Positions 8,093-16,431 of a stretch of 64,000 bases of DNA are shown in pieces. The notes beneath the pieces are model-generated. The model saw only the letters and a program-made list of their open reading frames with translations. It ran no database searches and was not told where the DNA came from. Within the stretch, counting starts at the first letter, position 1; each line of letters starts with the position of its first letter. The position numbers and the translations under genes were made by a program. The stretch lies in NCBI RefSeq assembly GCF_001425905.1, contig NZ_LMDY01000001.1, positions 440,890 through 504,889 on the forward strand. The letters are read 5' to 3'. This DNA is from Methylibium sp. Root1272. GTDB lineage: Bacteria; Pseudomonadota; Gammaproteobacteria; Burkholderiales; Burkholderiaceae_C.

Positions 8093-9127
8093 ATGGGCAT
8101 CGAATCGCTCGCCGGCACCTACCACCCGCATGCCATCGAGGTGCAGGATTTCGCGGGCTATGGTCTCGTCATCGACCTGCGATCGGCGGCCGAGTACGCC
8201 GACGATCACATCCCGGGGGCGGTCCATGTCGCGGCTCCCGAGGTTGTCGCCGATCCAGGGCAGGGCGGTTCCGTCGGCGAGCCGGTGGCGACACCGCTGT
8301 GGCGTGCGCTGGAGGCGGCGGTCGCAGGCGTGCGGCTCGACCAGGCGCTCCTCGTGTACTGCGGGCAGGGCGGGCTCGTCAGCACGCCGGTCGCGAAGTC
8401 GCTGCGCTGGAGGGGCTGGGCCACGGACGTGCTCCCCGGCGGCTGGGTCAACTACCGGCGCTGGGTGCTGGCGGGGCTGGAGGTGTTGCCTCGACTGCTG
8501 GCGTTCCGCGTGGTGTCGTGCACGCTCGGCACCGAGACAGCGCGGGTGCTGAGCGCGCTGCACGGCGCCGGGCAGCAGACGCTGGATCTGGAGATGCTGG
8601 CGGCAAGCCGGCGCTTCGTGTTCACGCCGGGGCCATCGGTACCCTCTCAGGCATGGTTCGACAGCCAGTTGCTGCAGGCCCTGAGAGGCTTCGATCCGAC
8701 CCGCCCGGTGTGGGTGGCGGAGCTGGGTCCGCGCGTCGGTGCCATCACGCTGCCGGGTGCCCTCGTCGACGCGCTGGGCATTGCCCCGATGGCTGCCCTT
8801 CAGGCACCGGCCGGCGGGCGTGTCGGAGCGTGGATGACCGACGAGCCCCTGTGCGCCGACGCCGAAGCGCTGACGGCCGCCGTCACCTCGATGTGCCCGG
8901 CGCCATCCGACGCCCTCGTCGCTTCCTGGCGCGAGCTGGCGGCTCGCAACGCGACCCGGCTGCTGCTGGAGAGCATCCTCGGGGGCTTCCTTGACCCGGC
9001 CTACGCCGCTGACCGCGACGCGCGCTCGCCCCGGCGGCATGCGCTGGCGCCGATCGTCACCGGCTCGCTCGCGCCCGGGCCGCTGGGCAGCGCGGTGGCG
9101 ATCCTGACGGTCGAGCCGTCGTCTTGA
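8093..9127 (+). CDS. MnmH/SelU-like protein: rhodanese domain plus degenerate P-loop domain
   Basis: A 344-residue protein laid out like tRNA 2-selenouridine synthase. Residues 1-125 are a rhodanese domain with IDLRSAAEYADDHIPGA and the active-site loop YCGQGGLVS. Residues 135-344 align in character with the MnmH P-loop domain: DLEMLAASR, PSQAWFDSQLLQALRGFDPTRPVWV and the following LP segment are recognisable. The position of the Walker A lysine (GxGKT in the family) reads LGTETA, so nucleotide binding is probably lost. It is divergent from the T4SS operon and convergent with the luxR-type gene. A retained sulfur or selenium transfer role is possible but unproven. Confidence 0.75.
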   Translation: MGIESLAGTYHPHAIEVQDFAGYGLVIDLRSAAEYADDHIPGAVHVAAPEVVADPGQGGSVGEPVATPLWRALEAAVAGVRLDQALLVYCGQGGLVSTPVAKSLRWRGWATDVLPGGWVNYRRWVLAGLEVLPRLLAFRVVSCTLGTETARVLSALHGAGQQTLDLEMLAASRRFVFTPGPSVPSQAWFDSQLLQALRGFDPTRPVWVAELGPRVGAITLPGALVDALGIAPMAALQAPAGGRVGAWMTDEPLCADAEALTAAVTSMCPAPSDALVASWRELAARNATRLLLESILGGFLDPAYAADRDARSPRRHALAPIVTGSLAPGPLGSAVAILTVEPSS

Positions 9128-9133
9128 GCCCGC

Positions 9134-9949
9134 TTACCCGAGGATCAGGCCGCACTCGATCGCCAGCTTGACGGCCATGCGCCGGTTGGGCACGCCGAGC
9201 TTGGCGTTCATGCGCTGGAAGCGGCAGTCGACCGATCCCTTGCTGACCTGCAGTTCGGCCGCGATCCGTTTGCTGCTGTGGCCCTGCAGCTGGTGGTGCA
9301 GCAGCACGAGGTCGTCGTGGCTTAGACGCGCCCTGACGACCAGGCTGCGCCGCAGCCGGGCGAGCCACCAGTCGTGCAGTTCCATCGCCAGCATGCGTGC
9401 GCTGACGCGCACCGTCGGCAAGGCCGGGCTGTCGAAGTAGCCGGGCGCTGCGGCGCCGAGACAGAGCGCGCTGATGCGCGCGTGGCCCGCCCCGGAGTGG
9501 GCCGGTACCAGCAACGCCGACACGAAGCCGGCCCGGACCGCGAGGTCGATCACCCGGCGCTGAAGCGGATCGACCACCTCCAGTTCGTCGGCCAGCACCG
9601 GCTCGGAATGGTGGGCTGCGTAGGCCAGCCAGGGGTCGTGGACGAAGTGCCCGTCGTCCAGGTACATCCGCCCCCAGGCCGGATCGCAGTCGATCATGAA
9701 GCGGCACGACGACAGGGTGGTGTCGTCACGAACGAAGCTCACGAACGCAGCGCGCTCCGCACCGAGCGCGGCGACGCCCTCGCGGAACAGCGCATGCACG
9801 GCAGGCTGGTCGGCGGCAGCAGGGATGTTGGCTGCGATGGCAGCGACCCTTGCCGTGTAGCGGCTGTCGCTGACATGGGCGAGCAGGCGGTCGCCGCCAT
9901 CGGCGGCCTGCGGGTACGTGTCGTCAGGGCTCGATGGTCCAGAGCGCAT
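9134..9949 (-). CDS. LuxR-family regulator with autoinducer-binding domain
   Basis: A 271-residue regulator. Residues about 40-190 match the autoinducer-binding domain (WGRMYLDDGHFVHDPWLAYA, with the conserved W, Y and D residues). The C-terminus is a GerE-type helix-turn-helix (LSHDDLVLLHHQLQGHSSKR, then IAAELQVSKGSVDCRFQRM). The ATG at 9949 lies inside the end of the upstream small gene, which it overlaps by 26 bases. No LuxI-type synthase is present in the window, so it may be a solo receptor. Control of transfer genes is an inference from position. Confidence 0.85.
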   Translation of the reverse strand: MRSGPSSPDDTYPQAADGGDRLLAHVSDSRYTARVAAIAANIPAAADQPAVHALFREGVAALGAERAAFVSFVRDDTTLSSCRFMIDCDPAWGRMYLDDGHFVHDPWLAYAAHHSEPVLADELEVVDPLQRRVIDLAVRAGFVSALLVPAHSGAGHARISALCLGAAAPGYFDSPALPTVRVSARMLAMELHDWWLARLRRSLVVRARLSHDDLVLLHHQLQGHSSKRIAAELQVSKGSVDCRFQRMNAKLGVPNRRMAVKLAIECGLILG

Positions 9950-10319
9950 CGCCGTCGCGCCGGAGCTGGGCGTGGAGCAGCGGGTGCCTGAACCGGACGG
10001 GATCGTCGCTGCACCATCGCTCGAAGCTGCCGGGGTTCTCGAAGACGAGCGACTGGCTGGTCCTGGTCCCGCGGCGAGGGACTTCTTCGCGTTCGACATA
10101 GAGGCCTCCGGCGATGCGTTGCAGGAAGAAGTGGACCTCCCCCTCGCTGCTGCGCGCTTCGGCATGGCGGACGTCGATCCGCTGCGTGCGCGATCCGGTG
10201 TCGGTTCTGGGTGCAGGAGGCTGGCGGCGTGCCCGCGGCGACACGGCATCGCCTTCCAACGACACGAACTCCTTGCGCTTCGGCGACGCCTCGTGGGGCG
10301 CCGGGTGGTATGGGCGCAT
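9924..10319 (-). CDS. Hypothetical protein upstream of the LuxR-type gene
   Basis: A 131-residue soluble, charged protein that I do not recognise. The N-terminal third is basic and proline-rich. The C-terminal part (VHFFLQRIAGGLYVEREEV ... SQSLVFENPGSFERWCSDDP) looks like a compact domain. The ATG at 10319 has GGAG seven bases upstream, which favours it over longer versions of the frame. It overlaps the LuxR-type gene and is probably cotranscribed with it. Confidence 0.6.
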   Translation of the reverse strand: MRPYHPAPHEASPKRKEFVSLEGDAVSPRARRQPPAPRTDTGSRTQRIDVRHAEARSSEGEVHFFLQRIAGGLYVEREEVPRRGTRTSQSLVFENPGSFERWCSDDPVRFRHPLLHAQLRRDGDALWTIEP

Positions 10320-11103
10320 GCCTGCTCCAAGCAATCCAACAAGTTCTGGCCCGCTCGGACAGGCGGTTCGTGGTGGCCCGCAGCGCGCGGGCTTCTGCAC
10401 AGGCGCAAGTAGTGCCCAGGGGAATCCACGATGTCCAGTGGGGCGCCGCGGAAATTCGTAAGCGTTCGTTGACCGCGCGCCTGGATCGGAGCGCCGGTCG
10501 GCGCTGTCACACGGCCGCGCTGCGGGCGATTGCCCTGCGCACGGCCGGGCCCTCGTCGCCAGGGTCGCGGGCCGCCGCATTCGCCGTTCGCCCGTCGTGC
10601 GAACCGTAGCGCCGCGCGCGCAGGCGCCAGGGCCTTTCGCGGCATAAACGGCCGCCTTCCCGCGCCGGCTGCGCTGCGCTCCGCCGTCGCGGGCCCCTTC
10701 CATTTATTCCACGAACCCTGGCGCCCGCGCTGTGACGCGGCGCTGTCGGTGTCGCACGGCGACCGACGAATGCGGGGCAGGCATCACTGCGAGACCCGAC
10801 CTGACGCCGAGGACCGAACCGCCACGAGCGGCTCCCTCGGAACTTAGGGCAGGGTGGGTTTCAGGTCGAACCCGTCGCTGTCGCGACGGTGGCGAGCGGA
10901 CCGGGGCATGGAAGGCAAGCGACGTGGCATCGAGGGCTTTGATCGCGAATCGTGGAAGTCAAGCCGGACGTTCGGCTTTACGAACTGTTGCCATGCGCCG
11001 CGTCAGGTGTGTTGCGCGAGGGCTGCTGCCGCCGTCCGGCGTGCCGCCGTGACGCGGGTGTCTTGATCCCGCTTCAACCACACATTCACTGTCGGAGAAC
11101 TCC
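10320..11103. other. 784-bp intergenic region between divergent genes
   Basis: I see no convincing gene here; frames on both strands look like high-GC shadow ORFs with arginine-rich translations. It must carry the promoters of the 10319 gene (leftward) and parB (rightward), and it contains an 18-bp inverted repeat at 10872-10889. Partition or transfer-origin sites would be plausible contents, but nothing is diagnostic. Confidence 0.5.
10872..10889. repeat. Perfect inverted repeat (7-4-7) upstream of parB
   Basis: CCGTCGC and GCGACGG flank a TGTC spacer. The site lies about 215 bases before the parB start. It could be an operator or a centromere-like site for the ParB protein, or chance in GC-rich DNA. 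Confidence 0.45.
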
Positions 11104-13050
11104 ATGGAACTCAAGAAGGAACTGTTGTCGATCAAGCTCGGCGACCTGCTGCCGTCGGCGCGCAACGTGCGTCGGCATGCGCCTGGCGAGGTGCAGACGC
11201 TGGCGGCGCTGATCGCGTCGCAGGGGCTGCTGCATCCGCTGATCGTGACCGAACGCCTGGGCGGGCGCGGCGCGTCCCGCAGGCTGCGCTTCGAGGTCGT
11301 CGCGGGCGAGCGGCGCCGCCGGGCCCTGCTGCTGTTGCAAGGCGAGGGGCGTCTGCCCGCGGACCATGAGGTGCCGTGCGAACTGGTGCCGCCCGAGCGG
11401 GCGCTCGAGGTCAGCGTGGCCGAGAACAGCGGGCGCGAGGCGCTGCACCCGGCCGACGAGTTCGAGGCCTTCAAGGCGATGGTCGACCAGGGCCGAGGCA
11501 TCGAGGACGTGGCGGTGCGCTTCGGCGTGACGCCGCTAACGGTGCAGCGCCGGCTCAAGCTGTCGGCGCTGTCGCCCAGGCTGCTGGCGCTGTACCGGGA
11601 GGACGGCATCAACCTCGACCAGCTGATGGCGCTGGCGCTGAGCGACGACCACGCCGTGCAGGAGCAGGCCTGGTTCGAGGCGCAGCCCTGGGAGCGCGAG
11701 CCCGCGGCGATCCGGCGCCGGCTGACCGCCGGCGAGGTCGAGGCGGCGACGAGTGCGCTGGCCGGCTTCGTCGGCATCGAGGCTTACGAGGCCGCGGGCG
11801 GGGTGGTGCGGCGCGACCTGTTCGACGATGCGCAGAGCCGCTTCCTGTCGGACCCGGCGTTGCTGGAGCGGCTTGCTGCCGAGAAGCTGGAAGCACACGC
11901 CGCGACGATCCGGGCCGATGCCACGGAGGGTTGGAAGTGGGTCGAAGCGCGCCTGTCGCTCGACCACAAGGGGCTGCGCGCGTTCGTGCCCTGCGAGCAC
12001 CGGACCCGCCGTCCGAACGAGGCGGAGTCGGCCGCGCTCGCCGAGCTGACCCAGCGGGACCAGGAACTCGATGCCGAGGAAGAGGCGCTGATGGACAGCG
12101 GCGAGGCGACCGGCGACGACTGGGAGCGCATCGGCCTGGAGCAGGAGGAGATCGAGGCACGGCGCAAGGCGATCCAGCTCGGGCTGCGCACCTGGTCGGA
12201 GGGTCAGCGCCGCCGCGCCGGGGTCATCGTGACCGTGAGCCGGACCGGGGACCTGGAAGTGATCCGTGGGCTGATGCGGCCTGAGGATCGCAAGCCTGCC
12301 GCCGACGAGGGGCGGCCGGCCGACGAGGCGGTCCATGATCGAAGAGACGGGGCAGGGCGCGCGGCATCCGCCAGCACCCCGGCTGGGAGCTCACCCGAGC
12401 GGCGGGAAGCCGCCCTGCCCGAGAGCCTGGCCCGTCGGCTCGCGGCGCATCGCACGATGGCGTTGCAGGCTTCGCTGCTCCGGCAGGTGCCGGTGGCCCT
12501 GGCCGTGTTGACCCATGCCATCGTCAACCGCGCCTTCGGCGACGACTACCGCAGACCGCCGTCGGTGGTGCAGGTGACGCCGCAGTTCTCCGGCAATGCC
12601 CTGAAGGCAGCGGCCGACGACTTGGAGGGCAGTGCGGCGTGGCAGGCTGTCGAGGCGGCGAAGCAGGCCTGGGCGGCTCGCGTTCCCACGGCGCCCGGCG
12701 ACCGCCTGGGCTGGCTGATCGCACTGTCTTCGGAGGAGTTGTTGGAGCTCCTGTCACTCTGCATTGCGCTGACGGTCAACGTGCTGCCGGGCGCCGGGGC
12801 GGCCTTCGAGGCGAATGGATTGGCCGATGCGGTCGGTCTCGACATGGCGGACTGGTGGGAGCCGACCGCGGCCAGCTACCTGAACCACGTCCCGAAGGTC
12901 CAGATCGTCCAGGCGCTCAAGGAGACCGGGCCGGGGTTGACGGACGGTGGCGTCGAGTCGATGAAGAAGGAGGCGCTGGTCGCGTGCGCGGCAGCGCGAC
13001 TCGCCGGCAAGCGCTGGCTGCCGGTGCCGCTGCGCAAGTCAACGGCATGA
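11104..13050 (+). CDS. parB: Large ParB/RepB/Spo0J-family protein
   Basis: A 648-residue ParB-domain protein. Residues 5-110 are the ParB N-terminal CTPase domain: LGDLLPSARNVRR, then LHPLIV, and box II as GERRRRALLLL. AENSGREALHPADEFEAF and the helix-turn-helix GVTPLTVQRRLKLSALSP follow. The remaining 400 residues are long, acidic and poorly characterised, as in ParB proteins of integrative elements and large plasmids. No ParA lies in the window. An RBS (GGAG) precedes the ATG by seven bases. It probably helps maintain the element or regulates its genes. Confidence 0.9.
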   Translation: MELKKELLSIKLGDLLPSARNVRRHAPGEVQTLAALIASQGLLHPLIVTERLGGRGASRRLRFEVVAGERRRRALLLLQGEGRLPADHEVPCELVPPERALEVSVAENSGREALHPADEFEAFKAMVDQGRGIEDVAVRFGVTPLTVQRRLKLSALSPRLLALYREDGINLDQLMALALSDDHAVQEQAWFEAQPWEREPAAIRRRLTAGEVEAATSALAGFVGIEAYEAAGGVVRRDLFDDAQSRFLSDPALLERLAAEKLEAHAATIRADATEGWKWVEARLSLDHKGLRAFVPCEHRTRRPNEAESAALAELTQRDQELDAEEEALMDSGEATGDDWERIGLEQEEIEARRKAIQLGLRTWSEGQRRRAGVIVTVSRTGDLEVIRGLMRPEDRKPAADEGRPADEAVHDRRDGAGRAASASTPAGSSPERREAALPESLARRLAAHRTMALQASLLRQVPVALAVLTHAIVNRAFGDDYRRPPSVVQVTPQFSGNALKAAADDLEGSAAWQAVEAAKQAWAARVPTAPGDRLGWLIALSSEELLELLSLCIALTVNVLPGAGAAFEANGLADAVGLDMADWWEPTAASYLNHVPKVQIVQALKETGPGLTDGGVESMKKEALVACAAARLAGKRWLPVPLRKSTA

Positions 13051-13060
13051 CGCGGCGCGT

Positions 13061-13078
13061 GGGCGGGTGAACCCGCCC
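13061..13078 (+). terminator. Strong GC hairpin after parB
   Basis: GGGCGGG-TGAA-CCCGCCC, flanked by further complementary CGCG bases, lies 10 bases after the parB stop. It has no T-tract, so it may be a transcript-stabilising or Rho-assisted hairpin rather than a classical intrinsic terminator. Confidence 0.45.
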
Positions 13079-13100
13079 GCGTGCCGCAGATCGTAGAAGC

Positions 13101-13403
13101 ATGTGGCTGCTGGTCGCTCGACAACCGGTGCCGGACGCGCCGTACTGGCCCGGCCGGCGCTTGCTTGCGGCAGTCGATGCCATGGCCTGGCCCGCGGCCT
13201 GGGTGCTGCTGGTCCAGGTTTCGCCTTGGCCCTTGGGTATCGTCGGGGCCGTGGTCACGGCGTGGGCGGTCTGGGCCGGGCTCGGTCGAATGCGCCAGGC
13301 GGTGTGGATCAACCACCGTTACCGGTTCACGACGTGGCGCTGGGGAAGGGGGCTCGTGGCGGTGCTGGTGTTCGGTGCGGTGATCAAGCTCGCCCTGCTG
13401 TAG
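13101..13403 (+). CDS. Small inner-membrane protein
   Basis: A 100-residue protein with two strong hydrophobic segments in the first 60 residues (AMAWPAAWVLLVQV and LGIVGAVVTAWAVWAG) and a third at the C-terminus (GLVAVLVFGAVIKLALL). A basic, aromatic loop lies between them (INHRYRFTTWRWGRG). It follows parB by 50 bases in the same direction and probably belongs to the element. I do not recognise a family; a role in transfer or entry exclusion would be speculation. Confidence 0.6.
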   Translation: MWLLVARQPVPDAPYWPGRRLLAAVDAMAWPAAWVLLVQVSPWPLGIVGAVVTAWAVWAGLGRMRQAVWINHRYRFTTWRWGRGLVAVLVFGAVIKLALL

Positions 13404-13959
13404 CAATTTGCTCTGATCGAGGCTTCCCTTCTTAGTGAGGACGGCGAGTCTCGCGACTGGGCGCGAAAGACTGGGTGCGGTCGGTCAGCTTCGGCCGCTG
13501 AACGACGGCATGGACCGGAACCGGTCGTTCGCGGGGCGGCGGCCCGGATGACCGCTGCGCCTCGTTGACCGGTCGCTCGAGCAAGGCTGCCCGCGGCACG
13601 GTACGGGAACGACTGCTTCTGCCCGGGACGACCGACTGAACCCGACCCTGAACCGACATCCACGGCCCTGAATCCGGCGTCACGAAGCGGTCGGCCCGGT
13701 ACGCCGGTCGCCCCGTGGACGGCACACGCGGGTAGACGGTAGTCAGCGCGATGGAGGCGCAACGCGCGGGTTAAGACCGTGCGGCCTAGCCGCCCTCTCC
13801 CAGAGGCGGTTTGTGGCAGCGACGACTTGGTTGCGACCACCGCCGGCAAGAGCGGTTCAATCGGGATCGGTTTGAAGGAGCGGCGCACGAGGACAGGACC
13901 TCTTCATCCCGATCACTCAAGCCAGGTGGAGCTTCACATTTGCCGCCGCGGACAGCTCG
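13404..13959. other. 556-bp non-coding region at the cargo boundary
   Basis: No gene is supported; the frames read as Arg/Pro-rich shadow ORFs. The region resembles decayed intergenic DNA, with many short 'gaccgct/ctggtc'-like pieces, and holds one copy of the 34-bp repeat found inverted at 30615-30648. Confidence 0.5.
13615..13648 (-). repeat. 34-bp inverted repeat, left copy
   Basis: The reverse complement of this stretch is identical over 34 bases to 30615-30648. The core includes CAGTCGGTCGTCCCGGGCAG. The two copies bracket about 17 kb of accessory genes. Confidence 0.85.
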
Positions 13960-14262
13960 TCAGCCAGGCAATTTCGCCGCCAGCAGCTCGATCTTCTCGA
14001 TGTTAGGCGGTGTACTGAGCAAGGCGGCTGCGTTCGCCATCAACGCGGCGGCGATCTGGCCGTGCAGGTGAGCCTCGCGGCCGGCCTCGTCCGCAAAAGC
14101 GTCAAAGACGCCGAACGTCGATGGGCCGAACTTCAATGCGAACCAGGCGGTGGTGCCCGATTCGGCGTTGGCGAGCGGCAACGCGCTTCTCAGAAAGTCG
14201 GCAACGGCGATTTCCTGGCCAGGCTTGGCTTCAAGGCGGACGAACAGGGCGAACTTGGTCAT
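13960..14262 (-). CDS. Antibiotic biosynthesis monooxygenase (ABM) domain protein
   Basis: A 100-residue ABM/YgiN-type protein: MTKFALFVRLEAKPGQE at the start, SGTTAWFALKFGPSTFGVFDAF in the middle and HLHGQIAAALMANA toward the end, covering one ferredoxin-like ABM fold. Relatives act as cofactor-free quinol monooxygenases or as small-molecule-binding proteins. It is divergent from the GlxA-type regulator with 109 bases between, which suggests that the regulator controls it. The ATG was chosen because it gives the full, standard-length domain. Confidence 0.85.
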   Translation of the reverse strand: MTKFALFVRLEAKPGQEIAVADFLRSALPLANAESGTTAWFALKFGPSTFGVFDAFADEAGREAHLHGQIAAALMANAAALLSTPPNIEKIELLAAKLPG

Positions 14263-14371
14263 GGAGTGATCCTCTGGTTGAACGGGTGAAAGCTTTGGCG
14301 AGTCCGAAGTCTCAGGTGCCACGGCAGTTTTTGCTAGTGGCAGGAATGACAACATTGATATCATTTCCGCC

Positions 14372-15334
14372 ATGAATCTGCACCTTCTTGTTCTCGATGG
14401 CGTGTTCGACCTGGGTCTTGCTGCACTCATGGACACACTGAGCACGGCCAATGAACTGGCAGGCTCGCTCGCACAGGCGCCGCCGCCCATCAACGTCACG
14501 TTGGTCGGCGTTCGGCGTCGCGTGCGCACCGCGCACGGTCTGGCGGTACCGGTCGTGCCAGTGCACCGCGTGCAAAACCCTGACGTTGTTCTGGTGCCCG
14601 CACTCGGCGCCAAGATGCCAGACGCACTCGCCGCGCGTCTCGCGCATGCGGACGTGGCCGACGCGGTCGTCGCGTTGCAGCAATGGTCAAGCGCCCGCGC
14701 GGCCGCTGGCGCCGCCTGCACTGGCACGTTCTTGCTGGCGGAAAGCGCGCTGCTAGATGGCCAGCGCGCCACAACTTCGTGGTGGCTGGCGCCAATGTTT
14801 CGGCAGCGCTATCCGCACGTGGTGCTCGACGAGTCCCGCATGCTTGTGAATTCGGCCGGCTTCACCACGGCCGGCGCCGCCTTGGCTCATCTCGACCTGG
14901 CATTGAGCGTCGTGCGCAGCCGTAGCCCAGCGCTGGCGGCTCTGGCGGCGCGATACCTGCTGGTAGAGGCCCGCGGCTCGCAAGCTGAGTTCGTGATCCC
15001 CGATCACCTGGCCCATGCCGACCCGGTGGTCGAGCGCTTTGAGGGCTGGGCCAGGCAGCAACTCGCGCACGGGTTCTCTCTCGCCGATGCGGCCATCGCA
15101 GCGGGCGCCAGTGAACGCACCTTGGCGCGGCGCGTGCAAAGCGTATTGGGCAAGACACCCCTCTCGTACTTCCAGGATCTGCGCGTCGAGCGTGCGGTGC
15201 ATCTGCTGCGAACCGGCAGCGAGAGCGTCGACCAAATCGCCGCACAGATCGGCTATTCCGACGGTGTGACCCTTCGCAACCTGTTGCGACGCAAGCTGGG
15301 CCGCGGCGTGAGGGAGTTGCGTGCACGTGCCTGA
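14372..15334 (+). CDS. GlxA-family (DJ-1/PfpI + AraC) transcriptional regulator
   Basis: A 320-residue regulator. Residues 1-190 are a DJ-1/PfpI-like domain with the nucleophile-elbow region GAACTGTFLLAESALLDG. Residues 215-315 are an AraC DNA-binding domain with ASERTLARRVQSVLGKTPLS, then RVERAVHLL and IAAQIGYSDGVTLRNLLRRK. GlxA-type proteins usually activate a nearby enzyme gene in response to a small molecule. Its neighbour is the divergent ABM monooxygenase. Confidence 0.92.
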   Translation: MNLHLLVLDGVFDLGLAALMDTLSTANELAGSLAQAPPPINVTLVGVRRRVRTAHGLAVPVVPVHRVQNPDVVLVPALGAKMPDALAARLAHADVADAVVALQQWSSARAAAGAACTGTFLLAESALLDGQRATTSWWLAPMFRQRYPHVVLDESRMLVNSAGFTTAGAALAHLDLALSVVRSRSPALAALAARYLLVEARGSQAEFVIPDHLAHADPVVERFEGWARQQLAHGFSLADAAIAAGASERTLARRVQSVLGKTPLSYFQDLRVERAVHLLRTGSESVDQIAAQIGYSDGVTLRNLLRRKLGRGVRELRARA

Positions 15335-15442
15335 TCGGCGCCGCGTGGTGCAGCTCAATGAAGTGCCCGAATGCTGCCGGTACTGAACGTCTGCAGATGG
15401 CCGCGAGCGTGAGTCTGTCGGACTTCCTTACACCAGACGTTC

Positions 15443-15471
15443 GCCCCCCCCGGCCTCGCGGCCGGGGGCGA
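15443..15471. terminator. GC-rich hairpin between convergent genes
   Basis: A long stem with a TCGC loop (CCGGCC-TCGC-GGCCGG, extended by C and G runs) lies between the convergent glxA-type and integrase genes. It lacks a T-tract but is well placed to separate both transcripts. Confidence 0.5.
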
Positions 15472-15482
15472 CGGCTGAAGGG

Positions 15483-16106
15483 TCAGATCTCGGTCTGCTC
15501 AGATATCTCCAGGGCGTCATCGACCTCGATGCCAAGGTATCGCACCGTCGACTCGAGCTTCGAGTGTCCCAGGAGCAGCTGCACGGCGCGTAGGTTCTTC
15601 GTGCGCCGGTAGATCAGCGTCGCCTTGGTCCTGCGCATCGAGTGAGTCCCGTACTCTGCACGGTCGAGACCCAGTTCGTCGACCCAGTGCCCGAGGATCC
15701 GGGCGTACTGCCGGGTCCCCAGATGCGGCGAGTCGTGCAGCCGGCTGGGGAACAGGAAGTCCTCCGGCTTGAGCCCAGCTAGCTTGATCCAGGCTTGCAA
15801 GGCGTCGCGGGCAGCCTGCGTGATCTCGAACTGCACCGGGCGCTGCGTCTTGTGCTGCATGACGACAGCGCGCGTAGCCACTTGGTCGCCATGGCACACG
15901 TCCCGAACCTTGAGTGCGACGAGATCGCATCCCCGCAGCTTGCTGTCGATGCCGAGGTTGAAGAGAGCGAGCTCTCGCACCCGACTCTCCATCTGGAGTC
16001 TGACGCGAAGCGCCCAGATGTCCTTGAGCTTGAACGGCGCCTTCTGCCCGACGAGCTTGCCCTTGTTCCAAGGTTCGCGATGAATGGCGCTACCTGCGGT
16101 TCCCAT
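15483..16106 (-). CDS. Short tyrosine recombinase/integrase
   Basis: A 207-residue protein that is essentially the catalytic domain of a tyrosine recombinase. The active-site set is present: Arg in KLRGCDLVAL, Lys in MQHKTQRP, HSMRR, GHSK and the nucleophile Tyr in STVRYLGI. Only about 40 residues precede the first catalytic segment, so the usual N-terminal core-binding domain is missing or very reduced. GGGAG precedes the ATG at 16106. It could mediate movement of the element or of the inner cargo, or be a remnant. Confidence 0.88.
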   Translation of the reverse strand: MGTAGSAIHREPWNKGKLVGQKAPFKLKDIWALRVRLQMESRVRELALFNLGIDSKLRGCDLVALKVRDVCHGDQVATRAVVMQHKTQRPVQFEITQAARDALQAWIKLAGLKPEDFLFPSRLHDSPHLGTRQYARILGHWVDELGLDRAEYGTHSMRRTKATLIYRRTKNLRAVQLLLGHSKLESTVRYLGIEVDDALEISEQTEI

Positions 16107-16431
16107 GATGGTCTCCCATCGAGTTGAGGGCCACACAGGATGCGCTTTCGGCCGGGCGAGCGGCGTCGTACCTGAGGTGCGCAGCGGCAGAGCGCCGCGC
16201 GCCCTGCTGAGGGTCAGCTCCCCGGAGCAGCCGCGAACTCACGGACTCGGCCACAAGCAGCCGTTGGGTGGTGCGTCCGGAAGCGGACGTCGATTACCCA
16301 GACCAGCTCATTGCATCAAAGCTTCGATCAATGGGCAGGTGGGCGGAGCGGGCGTCGGCGCCTAGCTAGCTGAAGGGTAATCGCGTGTCGCCGAGGGCTG
16401 AACCTTCGACATGCGAAGCGGGGCCGGGACG
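16107..16431. other. 325-bp intergenic region
   Basis: It lies between the start of the integrase gene and the end of the LysR gene. I see no supported gene and no clear repeats. It should hold the integrase promoter and could hold recombination sites, but none is recognisable. Confidence 0.4.

Noticed and set aside
13432-13725. A 97-codon minus-strand frame after the small membrane protein
   Set aside because: Arg/Pro-rich with no domain, and it contains the 34-bp repeat seen elsewhere in non-coding DNA.
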